Part shown: in pieces, positions 8,163 to 16,709 of the stretch
Numbering within the stretch: position 1 is the stretch's first letter
How the letters are laid out: each line of letters opens with the position of its first letter
Assembly: GCA_903789375.1 (NCBI GenBank)
Contig: CAIFEB010000001.1
Location: 151,312 to 215,311 of the forward strand
Origin: an uncultured Eggerthellaceae bacterium
GTDB lineage: Bacteria; Actinomycetota; Coriobacteriia; Coriobacteriales; Eggerthellaceae
Direction: 5' to 3'
Length of the DNA: 64,000 bases
Notes under the pieces: generated by a model
What the model was told of the DNA's origin: nothing
Seen by the model: only the letters and a program-made list of their open reading frames with translations
Databases searched by the model: none
Position numbers and translations under genes: made by a program

Positions 8163-10070
8163 CTAGAACAGAACGCCGCTGGCGATGAACGCGATGACGA
8201 TGAGGACGGTGCAGATGACCTCGCCCGCAACCTTGAGCCGGCCTTCACCGAACAGCGGCTCCAGGTACAGGTTGCGCGCCGTGGCCTGGGTCTGACCGCC
8301 CATGCTGTTCACGTAGGTGCGCGTGGCGAAGTCGGTGCCGACGCCGGACAGGTAGACGTCGACCTTCTTCTGGCGCGAATGCCGCAAGCCCCCGAACAGG
8401 ACGATGGCCACGAACGCGACGAGCACCGACGCGATCCAGAGGTTGTCCTGGCCCACGCCCTGGGCGGGCACGCCGAACATGCTGGCGATGTAGGGCTCGA
8501 CGATGCACGACGAGATGACGGGAAGCAGGACGCACACGGCGATGATCAGGCCCGCCATCAGGTAGAGCGCCGCCCATTCTGACTTGTGCACCGTAAGCTC
8601 CACGTCCTCGGGCTCGCCCGCGATGCCCGTGAGCTTGCCGAGCCACTTGGCCCAGAACATGAACGTGGCGCCCGAGCCGAACGCGAGCAGCAGGATGAGC
8701 ACGAAGCTGTTCGTCTCGACGAACGAGATGAGCGTCGCCCACTTGGCGATGAGCATGCCGAACGGCGCGATGAACATGCACATGATGCCGAGCATCATGA
8801 AGCGCGCGAGCTTGGGCATACGCTGGAACAGCAGATCCATGTCCTCGATGTTGCGGCTGCCGATGTGGTGCTCGGCGGTGCCGACGCACAGGAACAGAAG
8901 CGACTTGGCGATAGCGTGGAAGATGACCAGGAAGATGGCCGCCCACACCGCCTCGGGGGTGCCGACGCCCGCGCACGCCACGATCAGGCCGAGGTTGGCG
9001 ATGGTCGAGTACGCAAGCACGCGCTTGGCGTTGCTCTGCGCGATGGCCATGCACGAGCACAACAGAAACGTCACGCCGCCGACCAGCTCGCACATGACGG
9101 CCGGTACCGGGCAGACCAGAAACAGCGGCGCCAACTTGATCAGCAGGAACACGCCCGCTTTGACCATCGTCGAGGAGTGGAGCAGAGCGGACGTGGGCGT
9201 AGGTGCCACCATGGCGCCCAGAAGCCAGGTGTGGAACGGCATCTGCGCGGCCTTCGTGAGACCTGCGAACGCGAGCGCGCACACCGGCAGCGCCGCGAAC
9301 GACGGGAACAGCGACCCCAGGGCGATGAACTCCGAAAACGACAGCGTGCCGAAGCAGATGACGACGGCGAACAGCGCCACCAAAAAGCCGATGCCGCCGG
9401 CGATGTTCATGATGATCTGGCGAAACGCGTTGCGCACGGCCTCGTCGGTGCGGGTGTAGGCGATGAGCAAAAACGAGCACAGCGTGGTGACTTCCCAACC
9501 GGTGAACATCCACGACATGTTGTTGCTGAAGACGATGACGTACATGGCCGACAGGAACAAGAACATGATGGCGAAAAACGTCGGCCGACGGTCGCGCGCG
9601 CCCTCGGGCTCGTGCGCCTGGAAGTCCTTCATGTAGCCGAGCGCGTACACGCAGATGCCCGAGCCGATGATGCCGATGATGAGCGCCATGATGGCCGACA
9701 GCGTGTCGACGTACAGGCTGAGCTGCACATCGATGCCGTGGGCGAAGACGAACTCGAACACGAGCGAGCCCGCCAGCTGCACGATAGCGAGCACCACGGC
9801 GAAGACGTTTTTGTACTTGATGCCGAACGCGCAGATGGTCGCGCAGATGGCGATGCTTATGAGCGGGACGAGCGCGTCGATGACCGGCGACTCGAACATG
9901 AAGTACGTCGTGGGGGCGCCGAGGTACTGGGCGGCCAGGACGATCGAGAGCACCGCGATGATGGCGGCGGACGCGACGACGATGACGTCGCGAACCGCGT
10001 CCGTGCGACCGATGAGCAGAAGCACGGCCGCGATGAGCGGGAACACGACCAGCGAATCTATCAGAATCAC
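8163..10070 (-). CDS. echA: Ech-type hydrogenase antiporter-like subunit (EchA, NuoL-like)
   Basis: First gene of the hydrogenase operon: a 635-residue NuoL/MrpA-type antiporter-like membrane subunit that would move H+ or Na+ during H2 production or uptake. Many hydrophobic helices run the length of the protein. The conserved antiporter core is seen around TGWEVTTLCSFLLIAYTR (about 168-185) and the lysine-bearing segment LTKAAQMPFHTWLLGAM, followed by PTPTSALLHSSTMVKAGVFL. The order EchA-B-C-D-E-F and the absence of other Nuo subunits argue for an Ech-type hydrogenase rather than complex I. No formate dehydrogenase gene accompanies it, so a formate hydrogenlyase is not supported here. Confidence 0.92.
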   Translation of the reverse strand: MILIDSLVVFPLIAAVLLLIGRTDAVRDVIVVASAAIIAVLSIVLAAQYLGAPTTYFMFESPVIDALVPLISIAICATICAFGIKYKNVFAVVLAIVQLAGSLVFEFVFAHGIDVQLSLYVDTLSAIMALIIGIIGSGICVYALGYMKDFQAHEPEGARDRRPTFFAIMFLFLSAMYVIVFSNNMSWMFTGWEVTTLCSFLLIAYTRTDEAVRNAFRQIIMNIAGGIGFLVALFAVVICFGTLSFSEFIALGSLFPSFAALPVCALAFAGLTKAAQMPFHTWLLGAMVAPTPTSALLHSSTMVKAGVFLLIKLAPLFLVCPVPAVMCELVGGVTFLLCSCMAIAQSNAKRVLAYSTIANLGLIVACAGVGTPEAVWAAIFLVIFHAIAKSLLFLCVGTAEHHIGSRNIEDMDLLFQRMPKLARFMMLGIMCMFIAPFGMLIAKWATLISFVETNSFVLILLLAFGSGATFMFWAKWLGKLTGIAGEPEDVELTVHKSEWAALYLMAGLIIAVCVLLPVISSCIVEPYIASMFGVPAQGVGQDNLWIASVLVAFVAIVLFGGLRHSRQKKVDVYLSGVGTDFATRTYVNSMGGQTQATARNLYLEPLFGEGRLKVAGEVICTVLIVIAFIASGVLF

Positions 10071-10367
10071 GTTACTACTCCTCTGCGCACGCGCCTCACC
10101 TGCGCTGAAGCGCCTGCCTCGAAGAAACGAAGAGCGCGGGACCTCAGTTCATCCGCACTCGCATAATGCGTCTATTGTAGGCATCGTCCGCAGCGCGAAG
10201 ACGGCTTTGAGCGAGCTTTCGGTGAACGGGTCGCACAGCGCGCAAGGCGGGAAGAGGCGGGCACGCCGCGAGCCGCCGGGATGCACCGGGCGCAGCGCGA
10301 GTCGCCGGGATGGCACGGTGGGCAGGAGGCAGCCATGGCTGATGGTGGATACACGTTTTTCGCCCGT

Positions 10368-10402
10368 CCCATGTGCAAATATCTTAGTAATTCGCACATG
10401 GG
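10368..10402. promoter_or_regulatory. Palindromic site 1, candidate operator
   Basis: CCCATGTGC at 10368-10376 is matched by its exact complement GCACATGGG at 10394-10402, with a 17-base centre containing AAATATCTTAG. The segment CATGTGCAAATA and the following CTTAG recur in site 2 at 10538-10562, which suggests the same DNA-binding protein. Confidence 0.6.
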
Positions 10403-10537
10403 AGCTCTTCTAGCCGAAAATCGGCAGCTGAGAGATCTTGTTAATCTACATTCTTATACTTTGCGTGGCGTATCTTGAGTTATACCCGCGCCTCAACAAG
10501 CATGCGACTGCCGAAAATGTCGAAAATTGGGATACAT

Positions 10538-10562
10538 GTGCAAATAACTTAGATATTTGCAC
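10538..10562. promoter_or_regulatory. Palindromic site 2, candidate operator
   Basis: GTGCAAATA at 10538-10546 and its exact complement TATTTGCAC at 10554-10562 flank a 7-base centre. A possible weak plus-strand promoter (TTGGGA at 10527-10532, 17-base spacer, TAGATA at 10550-10555) overlaps it, so a protein bound here could block transcription of the gene remnant at 10647. Confidence 0.6.
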
Positions 10563-10646
10563 GCGACAAGCCGACTTTTCGTGTATAGCGTGTCTGAGAA
10601 GACTTACACAGACTTTTTGACGACCCCTTCTCACGGAGTGCTTGCT

Positions 10647-11018
10647 ATGCAAAATGACCGCCCGGTACGCGAGGCCGTGAGCGACCTGAACGCCATGGGC
10701 GTGGAGTACGCGTTCGTTCACGAGGCAGCCTGCGTCCTCTTCGGAGTCAGCTTCTACGCGAGTGTCCTCAAGATCGACGTGCTCGCGCCGCCGGCGTCGT
10801 TCCGCAAGCTCGTGCGCCGACTGCCCCGCCGCAATGGTTTCGAACGCTCGCTCCCCGGCGGGCGCACGGTCCGCGCACGCTCCCCACTCCAAGACACTCC
10901 TCACGCCCGGGTTCACCGTCCACGAACCGCCGTCGGGAGTGACGAAGCACGTGCCGTGCTGGAGCACGCTCCGACGGTACCGTCAATGTGCGCGGAGGGA
11001 ATGGCGGTATCCCCATAG
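10647..11018 (+). pseudogene. Probable broken gene, nucleotidyltransferase-like N-terminus
   Basis: An ATG at 10647 with a good ribosome site (GGAG at 10635-10638, 8 bases away) opens a frame of 123 residues. Its first 50 or so look like real protein: LNAMGVEYAFVHEAACVLFG followed by LKIDVLAP recalls the start of minimal nucleotidyltransferase or AbiEii-like domains, although the family's Gly-Gly is absent. After about residue 60 the translation becomes Arg- and Pro-rich and looks out of frame. It runs into the adhesin-like remnant that follows. I read this as a truncated or frameshifted gene, and the family hint is weak. Confidence 0.45.
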
Positions 11019-11162
11019 GCGCTGGCCAGGGCAGCGTTCTCAACGGCGACGTCACCATTTCCGGCGGCAACGTCTACACCATGCGAAACAACGATGTCGC
11101 AGCTATCGGTGCAGCCATAAACGGCAAGTTCAACAGCACCATCACGATCAGCGGTGGCAAGA
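10970..11162 (+). pseudogene. Fragment of a beta-helix/adhesin-like repeat protein
   Basis: In the frame of base 10988, without a credible start, the DNA encodes DGTVNVRGGNGG followed by GDVTISGGNVYT and STITISGG. This is the repeated Thr-Ile-Ser-Gly-Gly pattern of large secreted beta-helix or carbohydrate-binding surface proteins. Only about two repeat units remain before the frame loses the pattern. It is a remnant of a much larger gene, joined here to the fragment that begins at 10647. A hairpin at 11227-11254 followed by a T-rich stretch may be what is left of the original terminator. Confidence 0.5.
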
Positions 11163-11445
11163 GCGATTGCCCTGCGCTTCAGAAGGAGCCGCATATAGGA
11201 AGGGCCCAATCGGAGCGGCATGAAGCGCTCCCGGCAGTCTCGCCTGTCGGGAGCTCGAGGTCCTTCTTGTTTTCGCGACTCTCACGTTGCATGGTGCTGA
11301 GCAATTTGGCCTGAGCATCCGCATCCGTCGTACAAGCGACCGCTGGGTTAACCGCTTGTTGCCTTCCGAGCGCCGCATCGCATCGCAGCAGAGGGCATGA
11401 TTCCGTCGGCCAGATAAGGATTTGCCGCGGAGCAAGAAATTTTGC

Positions 11446-11474
11446 TTGAACCGTGCCAAGCGGAATGGTAGAGT
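11446..11474 (+). promoter_or_regulatory. Promoter of tRNA-Pro
   Basis: TTGAAC at 11446-11451 and TAGAGT at 11469-11474 are separated by 17 bases and placed about 30 bases upstream of the mature tRNA, a fitting sigma-70-type promoter. Confidence 0.55.
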
Positions 11475-11505
11475 ACCAACTTGCGCAACGGGAAGTTGCA
11501 CGAAT

Positions 11506-11582
<77 letters not shown>

Positions 11583-11591
11583 GATTAAAAC

Positions 11592-11633
11592 AGCAGGTCA
11601 GGGGCTTGAAGCTTCTGGCCTGCTTTCTTTTTT
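11592..11633 (+). terminator. Terminator after tRNA-Pro
   Basis: AGCAGGTCAG pairs with its near-complement CTGGCCTGCT across a GC/AT-mixed loop and is followed by a run of Ts (TTTCTTTTTT), a normal Rho-independent terminator 10 bases after the tRNA. Confidence 0.8.
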
Positions 11634-11639
11634 AGGGGT

Positions 11640-11685
11640 TGTGTACGCGCCATGTACACAGCAGAGTACCCAACGAGTACACAGC
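11640..11685. repeat. Short GTACAC inverted/direct repeat cluster
   Basis: TGTGTAC at 11640-11646 is the complement of GTACACA at 11654-11660. The word GTACACAGC occurs at both 11654-11662 and 11677-11685. Such clusters next to a tRNA end can be integrase or excisionase sites left after excision, but no integrase gene is present in the window. Confidence 0.4.
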
Positions 11686-11809
11686 CTTACGACCCTGCTT
11701 GCTTTAAGCGCTCAGACAACAGCTACCTAGATCCGACAATGCGTTAGACCGCGGTGATCCCTCACCACTCCCTTGACCGTCAACAATCGGGAAACGGCCC
11801 AAAGGTTGC

Positions 11810-11837
11810 TTACATTGAGACTGATTCCTGATATAGT
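11810..11837 (+). promoter_or_regulatory. Promoter of the desulfoferrodoxin gene
   Basis: TTACAT at 11810-11815 and TATAGT at 11832-11837 with a 16-base spacer form a plausible promoter about 50 bases ahead of the start codon. Confidence 0.5.
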
Positions 11838-11890
11838 TACACCAGCGCAACCGCTGGGTTGCGCATTCCCCCAACCGAAAGGGTGGTTTC

Positions 11891-12271
11891 ATGAAAAGAG
11901 AGACGTTCTACCAGTGCCTCAAGTGCGGCAACATCGTCATCAAAGTCAATGACGGCGGCGGCACGCTGTCCTGCTGCGGCGAGCCCATGTCGATCATCGA
12001 GCCCAACACGTCCGGCGCGGCTCCGGAAAAGCACCTGCCCGTGGCAACCCGCGAGGGCGACACGCTGAAGGTGACGGTCGGCGAGATCGAGCACCCGATG
12101 GCCGAGGACCACTACATCAAGTGGATCTACCTGGTCACCGAGGAGGGCGTCCTGGCGAAGTGCCTCAAGCCGGGCGACGCTCCCGCCGCCACGTTCGCGC
12201 TCGACGGCCAGACGCCGGTGTCCGTGTACGCGTACTGCAACAAGCACGGCCTGTGGAAGACCGAGCTGTAA
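11891..12271 (+). CDS. dfx: Desulfoferrodoxin (superoxide reductase)
   Basis: A 126-residue two-iron superoxide reductase that reduces superoxide to peroxide without making O2, an oxygen defence of anaerobes. The N-terminal desulforedoxin domain has the Fe(SCys)4 site (CLKCGN at residues 9-14 and CCGEPM near residue 29). The C-terminal catalytic centre is formed by EKHLPV, the HPM...HYIKWI histidines and CNKHGLW, in which the Cys and last His bind the square-pyramidal iron. Length and both centres match class I enzymes. It stands alone between its own promoter and a strong terminator, so it is probably a single-gene transcript fed by rubredoxin or a similar donor encoded elsewhere. Confidence 0.95.
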   Translation: MKRETFYQCLKCGNIVIKVNDGGGTLSCCGEPMSIIEPNTSGAAPEKHLPVATREGDTLKVTVGEIEHPMAEDHYIKWIYLVTEEGVLAKCLKPGDAPAATFALDGQTPVSVYAYCNKHGLWKTEL

Positions 12272-12315
12272 GCAGCTGAAGCGGCGCAGCGCCTGCGCGC
12301 GAACCGCATGACGAT

Positions 12316-12390
12316 GGCCCGCACGGTCGCTTTCGGATTCGCTTTCTTCTTGAAGCGAATCCCACAAGCCGACCGCGCGGGCCGTTTTTC
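12316..12390 (+). terminator. Strong terminator after desulfoferrodoxin
   Basis: GGCCCGCACGGTCG at 12316-12329 pairs with CGACCGCGCGGGCC at 12370-12383 with one mismatch. An inner stem (GATTCGCTTTC with GAAGCGAATC) extends it, and GTTTTTC follows. Confidence 0.85.
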
Positions 12391-12586
12391 ATTCTTGGCT
12401 TATTCACCTTGCGCAGTCCGATGCCGCGTTGACAAGGTCCCAACATCCGATTCGACGCTCTCGACTGAACGCTGGCAGGCTTTCGATCCCTGCTTCAATG
12501 CTGCAAGATCCTGCACTGCCAAATCATGCGTCGCAGATGCGCTTCACGGTCCTCTGCACTACCGTCATCGTGCCGCATCGCCTTCC

Positions 12587-13852
12587 CTACTCCGCCGTCG
12601 CGGGCGCAGTGTTCGCCGGAGCCGCCGCAGCATGCGTGCGGTAGCGGTGGTAGATGCGCACGACCACGAACGCTGCGAAGAGCGCGCACGCCGCCATGAT
12701 GGCGTAGGACACGGCGTACGTGCCCAGAAGCTCTTTGAGCGGACCGGGGAACAGGTTGGTCACGAATCCGCCAAGCGCGTATCCTACCTGCAGGTTCTTG
12801 ATCATCTTCGTGCGCGTGGCCGGCGTGGACAGCTCAAGCGACCACATGGTGATGCCCACCGTTCCGATGGCGATGCCGAAGCCTGCGAGCACCGAGGCCG
12901 CCACCGCGAGCGCAGCCGCCCCCGTCACGGCGAAGCACGCGAGGATGCAGCCGAGCGCCTCCAAACCGAGCATGAGCACCGATGCCTTCACCGAGCTGAT
13001 GCGGTCGAACAGCTTGCCGCACAGGAACTTGCCGATGGTCAGGCACGCGCCGCCGAGCGACAGCATCGCCGCGGCGAAGTACGCGTCGTAGCCCGACGAC
13101 GTGAGCAGCACGCCCAGATACGTGAGCGCGCCCACGCTGAACACGCCGACGCACAGGCAGGCGGCCATGAGCAGGGCGTACGCCACGCGCGACAGCGGCT
13201 TCACCACGACGCGCGAAGAGGCGGCACGGGTGTTCTGCCGCTGTTCCTTGCTGCGGTGCGGCTCGGCTCCTATATCAGACGGGCGGTTGCGCAGAAGCGC
13301 GAACACCACGATGCCGATGACGAGGGCCACAAGCGCTTCCACGCGAAACGCCATGGCGAGCGACGTCGTCTCGATGATGTGCGTGGCCACGAGCGGCACG
13401 ACAATGGCCGCCACGCCGCTGCCGACTGTCGAGAACCCGACGGCGCCGCCCACATCGCCTTGGTACCAGCGATTGGTGAGCATCGTCATGGCCACCATGC
13501 CGCCGAGGCCATACCCCGCGCCGGCGAACAGCGCCGCCACGATGAACAAGCCGAACGAGTCGGCGAAACTGTAGATGAGAAACGCCACCGCCGTCATGCA
13601 GATGGCCGCGAACACGCCGCGCCGTACGTCGAGCCACAAATAGTAGCGGTCGACGACGATCATCAGGCCGAGCGACACGAGCGTGCGAATAGCCAGGATC
13701 ATCGAGCCCCCGACGTCGCCGACGCCGGGGATGGCCACGATGTAGGACTGGTACACGTTGAACGACGTGCTCGGGAATCCGACATTGACGAAGAGGAACA
13801 GAAAGCAGCAGAACGTGATGACGTTTTCGTAGTGCTTGGCAGCGCGATTCAT
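12587..13852 (-). CDS. Major facilitator superfamily transporter
   Basis: A 421-residue integral membrane protein of the major facilitator superfamily, with about twelve hydrophobic segments in two halves and a charged central loop (RNRPSDIGAEPHRSKEQRQ). The start at 13852 (MNRAAKHYENVI) was chosen because the longer frame upstream is basic, non-membrane sequence and an AGAAGG ribosome site lies about 11 bases before this ATG. The gly-rich loop AGAGYGLGGM and the overall layout resemble uptake carriers for organic anions. The substrate is not evident and no catabolic gene adjoins it. It is transcribed away from the neighbouring methyltransferase gene. Confidence 0.85.
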   Translation of the reverse strand: MNRAAKHYENVITFCCFLFLFVNVGFPSTSFNVYQSYIVAIPGVGDVGGSMILAIRTLVSLGLMIVVDRYYLWLDVRRGVFAAICMTAVAFLIYSFADSFGLFIVAALFAGAGYGLGGMVAMTMLTNRWYQGDVGGAVGFSTVGSGVAAIVVPLVATHIIETTSLAMAFRVEALVALVIGIVVFALLRNRPSDIGAEPHRSKEQRQNTRAASSRVVVKPLSRVAYALLMAACLCVGVFSVGALTYLGVLLTSSGYDAYFAAAMLSLGGACLTIGKFLCGKLFDRISSVKASVLMLGLEALGCILACFAVTGAAALAVAASVLAGFGIAIGTVGITMWSLELSTPATRTKMIKNLQVGYALGGFVTNLFPGPLKELLGTYAVSYAIMAACALFAAFVVVRIYHRYRTHAAAAPANTAPATAE

Positions 13853-14134
13853 AGTCGGATGCGACCTTCTGACGTCTTGGATTGTTTTTATCGTATCGTT
13901 GGGCCGACCGCAGTCGACCAAGGTACGGCTCGTAAGCCGCTGGTGGGAAGTGCTGGGAGGTGCGTCGCGAAGACGCAATGACCCATGCTAGCGCTTCGTA
14001 ACGGTTCGATTACAAAGCTCACATCAAATGCTCATTCGCGCCGTTTATGCACTGCGCGACGCCGCTCATGCGCCCGTCGTTTGCCGTACAATCGCTTGCA
14101 ACACACCGCGCACCCATTCAAGGAGAGACAAGCA

Positions 14135-15124
14135 ATGACAACGACCGCACCCGAACACGCATCCTCAACCGCAGGCGGCGATCCCCGCGCGCACGGCTCC
14201 GCCCGCGCCGACGCGTTCCCCGCGTTCCTCGCCGACGAGATCCGCGCGGCGTACGGCGCCGCCGTGCTCGAGCGCATCGTCGAAGGCTCCGCCGCTCCGC
14301 GCACGACGACGTTTCGCACGAACCCGCTGCGCGCCGACCGTGCAGACACCTTGGCCGAGCTCGACCAAGCGGGCATCGCGCACGTAGGGCATCCATGGTT
14401 CGCCGACGCGTTCTCCGCTCCAGGCGCCGCCGCCGACGCGTTCTGGCGCCTGGGGTGCTATGAGCAGGGCGCCATCTACCTGCAGAGCCTTTCGTCGATG
14501 CTGCCGCCGCTCGTGCTCGACGCGCGCCCCGGCGACGACGTGCTCGACATGTGCGCCGCCCCCGGCGGCAAGACGAGCGAGATATGCGCAGTCGCCGGCG
14601 GCCACGTGCAGGTGACGGCATGCGAGAAGAACAACGTCCGCGCTGACAAGCTGGCCTTCAACCTGCGCAAACAAGGCTGCGACACCGTCACCGTCATGCG
14701 TCAGGACGCGCGCCGCCTCGACGAGTTCTTCCGCTTCGACCGCATCCTCGTGGACGCGCCGTGCTCCGGATCGGGCACACTGCTGCTCAGCAACGCCAAG
14801 CAGCTCGGCCATGTGACGCCCCAGCTCGTCGCCCGCTGCGCGAAAACCCAGTCGCAGCTCCTCGACCGGGCGCTTTCGATGCTCAAGCCCGGCGGCACGC
14901 TCGTCTACTCCACCTGCTCGGTTCTCCCCCGCGAAAACGAGCAGCAGGTGCAGGGCGCCCTTTCCCGCGCGCGCAAACGCGGCACGTTCGAAGTTGCGCC
15001 GGTGGAACTAGCCGATTCCGACGAGTTCCCCCGACTTGAGCCCCGCCTCGACGGCACGCTCCTGCTTGCGCCCACGCAGGAGTTCGAAGGGTTCTTCGTA
15101 GCGAAGATCGTCAGGAAGGCATAA
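14135..15124 (+). CDS. RsmB/NOP-family SAM-dependent RNA methyltransferase
   Basis: A 329-residue class I methyltransferase of the RsmB/NOP2/Sun family, which makes 5-methylcytosine in RNA (rRNA or tRNA). The SAM site is DMCAAPGGKTSEI (about residues 142-154). The two catalytic motifs are visible: DAPCSGSGTLLL, whose Cys releases the product, and YSTCSVLPRENE, whose TCS cysteine attacks the base. The start at 14135 has AGGAGAG 7 bases upstream; the longer frame to 13985 is basic noise. There is no N-terminal NusB-like domain, unlike full-length RsmB, so the RNA target may differ. Confidence 0.9.
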   Translation: MTTTAPEHASSTAGGDPRAHGSARADAFPAFLADEIRAAYGAAVLERIVEGSAAPRTTTFRTNPLRADRADTLAELDQAGIAHVGHPWFADAFSAPGAAADAFWRLGCYEQGAIYLQSLSSMLPPLVLDARPGDDVLDMCAAPGGKTSEICAVAGGHVQVTACEKNNVRADKLAFNLRKQGCDTVTVMRQDARRLDEFFRFDRILVDAPCSGSGTLLLSNAKQLGHVTPQLVARCAKTQSQLLDRALSMLKPGGTLVYSTCSVLPRENEQQVQGALSRARKRGTFEVAPVELADSDEFPRLEPRLDGTLLLAPTQEFEGFFVAKIVRKA

Positions 15125-15435
15125 TCGAACGCGTGCATCGTGCATTCCGCCTGCATGGGCATGCCGGAGACGCCGTTCGGCCATTCGGCGTTCGATTTCC
15201 CGAGCAAGCGCACTGCATAACCACGCCGCAGATGATGACCCAGCGCAGCATCCGCATCCCGCACACGCTGCACCGCACGGCTCGCTCAACGCGTGCGGAT
15301 GTCGCCGGCGCCGCCCTGCATCTGCGGTCCCAATCTGCAAAAATGACGCACATCGCCGAATTCATCCCCACTTTTCCCTGTGGAGCGGTAGAGTTTTCAC
15401 GCATGTAAAGAGCAACCTACCGCTTGGAGATGATC
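15125..15435. other. Intergenic region before ilvE
   Basis: No gene, repeat or hairpin stands out in these 311 bases. The last 80 bases, which are more AT-rich, presumably hold the ilvE promoter, but no clear hexamers were identified. Confidence 0.5.
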
Positions 15436-16476
15436 GTGTTGGAGAAGAAGGACCTGGACTGGGGCAATCTCGGCTTCTCGTACATGAAGACGGACTACAG
15501 CTACGTCAGCACGTGGCGTGACGGCGCGTGGGACGAGGGACGCCTCACCACCGATCACACCGTGACGCTGTCCGAATGCGCCGGCATCCTGCATTACTGC
15601 CAGGAGTGCTTCGAGGGCCTGAAGGCCTACACCACCAAGCACGGCGACATCGTCTGCTTCCGTCCCGACATGAACGCCAAGCGCATGCACGATTCCGCCG
15701 AGCGCCTGGTCATGCCGCCGTTCCCCGAGGACCGCTTCGTGGAGGCCGTGAAGAAGGTCGTCGCCGCGAACGCCGCGTGGGTGCCGCCGTTCGGCTCGGG
15801 CGCCACGCTGTACGTCCGCCCGCTCATGTTCGCCACCGGCGAGGTCATCGGCGTCAAGCCCGCCGACGAATACCAGTTCCGCATCCTGGTGACGCCGGTC
15901 GGCCCGTACTTCAAGGGCGGCGACAAGGCCATCACGATCACCATCGCGCAGTACGACCGCGCGGCACCGCACGGCACCGGCAACATCAAGGCCGGCCTGA
16001 ACTACGCCATGAGCCTGTACCCGTACGAGGAGGCTCACAAGAACGGCTACTCCGAGAACCTCTACCTCGACTCCGCGACGCGCACCTACGTCGAGGAGAC
16101 GGGCGGCGCCAACGTCATGTTCGTCAACAAGAACGGCGAGCTGATCGTGCCGCAGTCGCACACCAACTCGATCCTGCCGTCCATCACCCGCCGCTCGCTC
16201 GTCACGGTGGCGCGCGACATGCTCGGCATGACCGTCATCGAGCGCCCGGTGAAGTTCTCCGAGGTCACCAACGGCGATTTCGTCGAGTGCGGCCTGTGCG
16301 GCACCGCTGCCGTCATCAGCCCGGTCGGCCACATCGAGGCCGAGGGCGTGCACGTCACGTTCCCCGACGGCGCCGAGACCTCCGGCCCGGTCATGAAGAA
16401 GCTCCGCAAGACCCTGACCGACATCCAGTCGGGCGAGATCGAAGGCCCCGAAGGCTGGGTCTGCAAGATCTGCTAG
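15436..16476 (+). CDS. ilvE: Branched-chain amino acid aminotransferase
   Basis: A fold-type IV PLP aminotransferase of about 346 residues that interconverts Leu, Ile and Val with their 2-oxo acids using 2-oxoglutarate/glutamate. Family landmarks are HYCQECFEGLKAY, the PLP-lysine region GNIKAGLNYAMSLYPYEEA, and EETGGANVMFV followed by the Thr-rich nucleotide-like loop SHTNSILPSITR. The start is uncertain: ATG 15430, GTG 15436 and TTG 15424 are all in frame. I prefer GTG 15436 because GGAG at 15426-15429 is then 6 bases away, whereas it abuts ATG 15430. The gene stands alone with its own terminator. Confidence 0.9.
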   Translation: MLEKKDLDWGNLGFSYMKTDYSYVSTWRDGAWDEGRLTTDHTVTLSECAGILHYCQECFEGLKAYTTKHGDIVCFRPDMNAKRMHDSAERLVMPPFPEDRFVEAVKKVVAANAAWVPPFGSGATLYVRPLMFATGEVIGVKPADEYQFRILVTPVGPYFKGGDKAITITIAQYDRAAPHGTGNIKAGLNYAMSLYPYEEAHKNGYSENLYLDSATRTYVEETGGANVMFVNKNGELIVPQSHTNSILPSITRRSLVTVARDMLGMTVIERPVKFSEVTNGDFVECGLCGTAAVISPVGHIEAEGVHVTFPDGAETSGPVMKKLRKTLTDIQSGEIEGPEGWVCKIC

Positions 16477-16499
16477 CCTCTTCTCCTCACGAAACGCGA

Positions 16500-16546
16500 A
16501 GCCCCGCAGCGGACGTGCTCGGCACGCATACGCTGCGGGGCTTTTT
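16500..16546 (+). terminator. Terminator of ilvE
   Basis: AGCCCCGCAGCG at 16500-16511 pairs perfectly with 16531-16542 and is followed by TTTTTC. Confidence 0.9.
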
Positions 16547-16606
16547 CGTTCAGACGCGCTGGCGCGAAGCGGCGGGGGCGTCCGTTCGATACCGCCCACG
16601 CAAACG

Positions 16607-16654
16607 CAAAGGCCCCGCATCACCGCGCGCTGAGCGGTTCTTGCGGGGCCTCGT
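16607..16654 (-). terminator. Terminator of the isocitrate dehydrogenase gene
   Basis: AGGCCCCGCA at 16610-16619 and its complement at 16642-16651 form a 10-bp stem. On the minus strand it is followed by TTTGCGTTTG, a modest T-rich tail. Confidence 0.7.
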
Positions 16655-16709
16655 TTCGCCTGCTCGGAGAATCCGTCGTCGCAGGCGGCCTCTGATGCTG
16701 GCGTTCCCG

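Larger units (their letters stand above)
10071..10646. other. AT-richer intergenic region upstream of echA
   Basis: No convincing gene was found in these 576 bases. From about 10330 to 10640 the composition is visibly more AT-rich than the flanks. It holds two related palindromes (annotated separately) and is the likely control region for the hydrogenase operon on the minus strand and for the broken gene at 10647 on the plus strand. Confidence 0.6.

Noticed and set aside
4244-10070. Complex I (nuo) operon
   Set aside because: Both CxxC pairs of the Ni-Fe site are present in the large subunit and only six subunits occur, so an Ech-type hydrogenase fits instead.
4244-10070. Formate hydrogenlyase
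   Set aside because: No formate dehydrogenase or HycB-type gene accompanies the hydrogenase in this window.
12316-12390. CRISPR-like repeat
   Set aside because: The paired segments form a single terminator stem and do not recur with spacers; no CRISPR array was seen anywhere.
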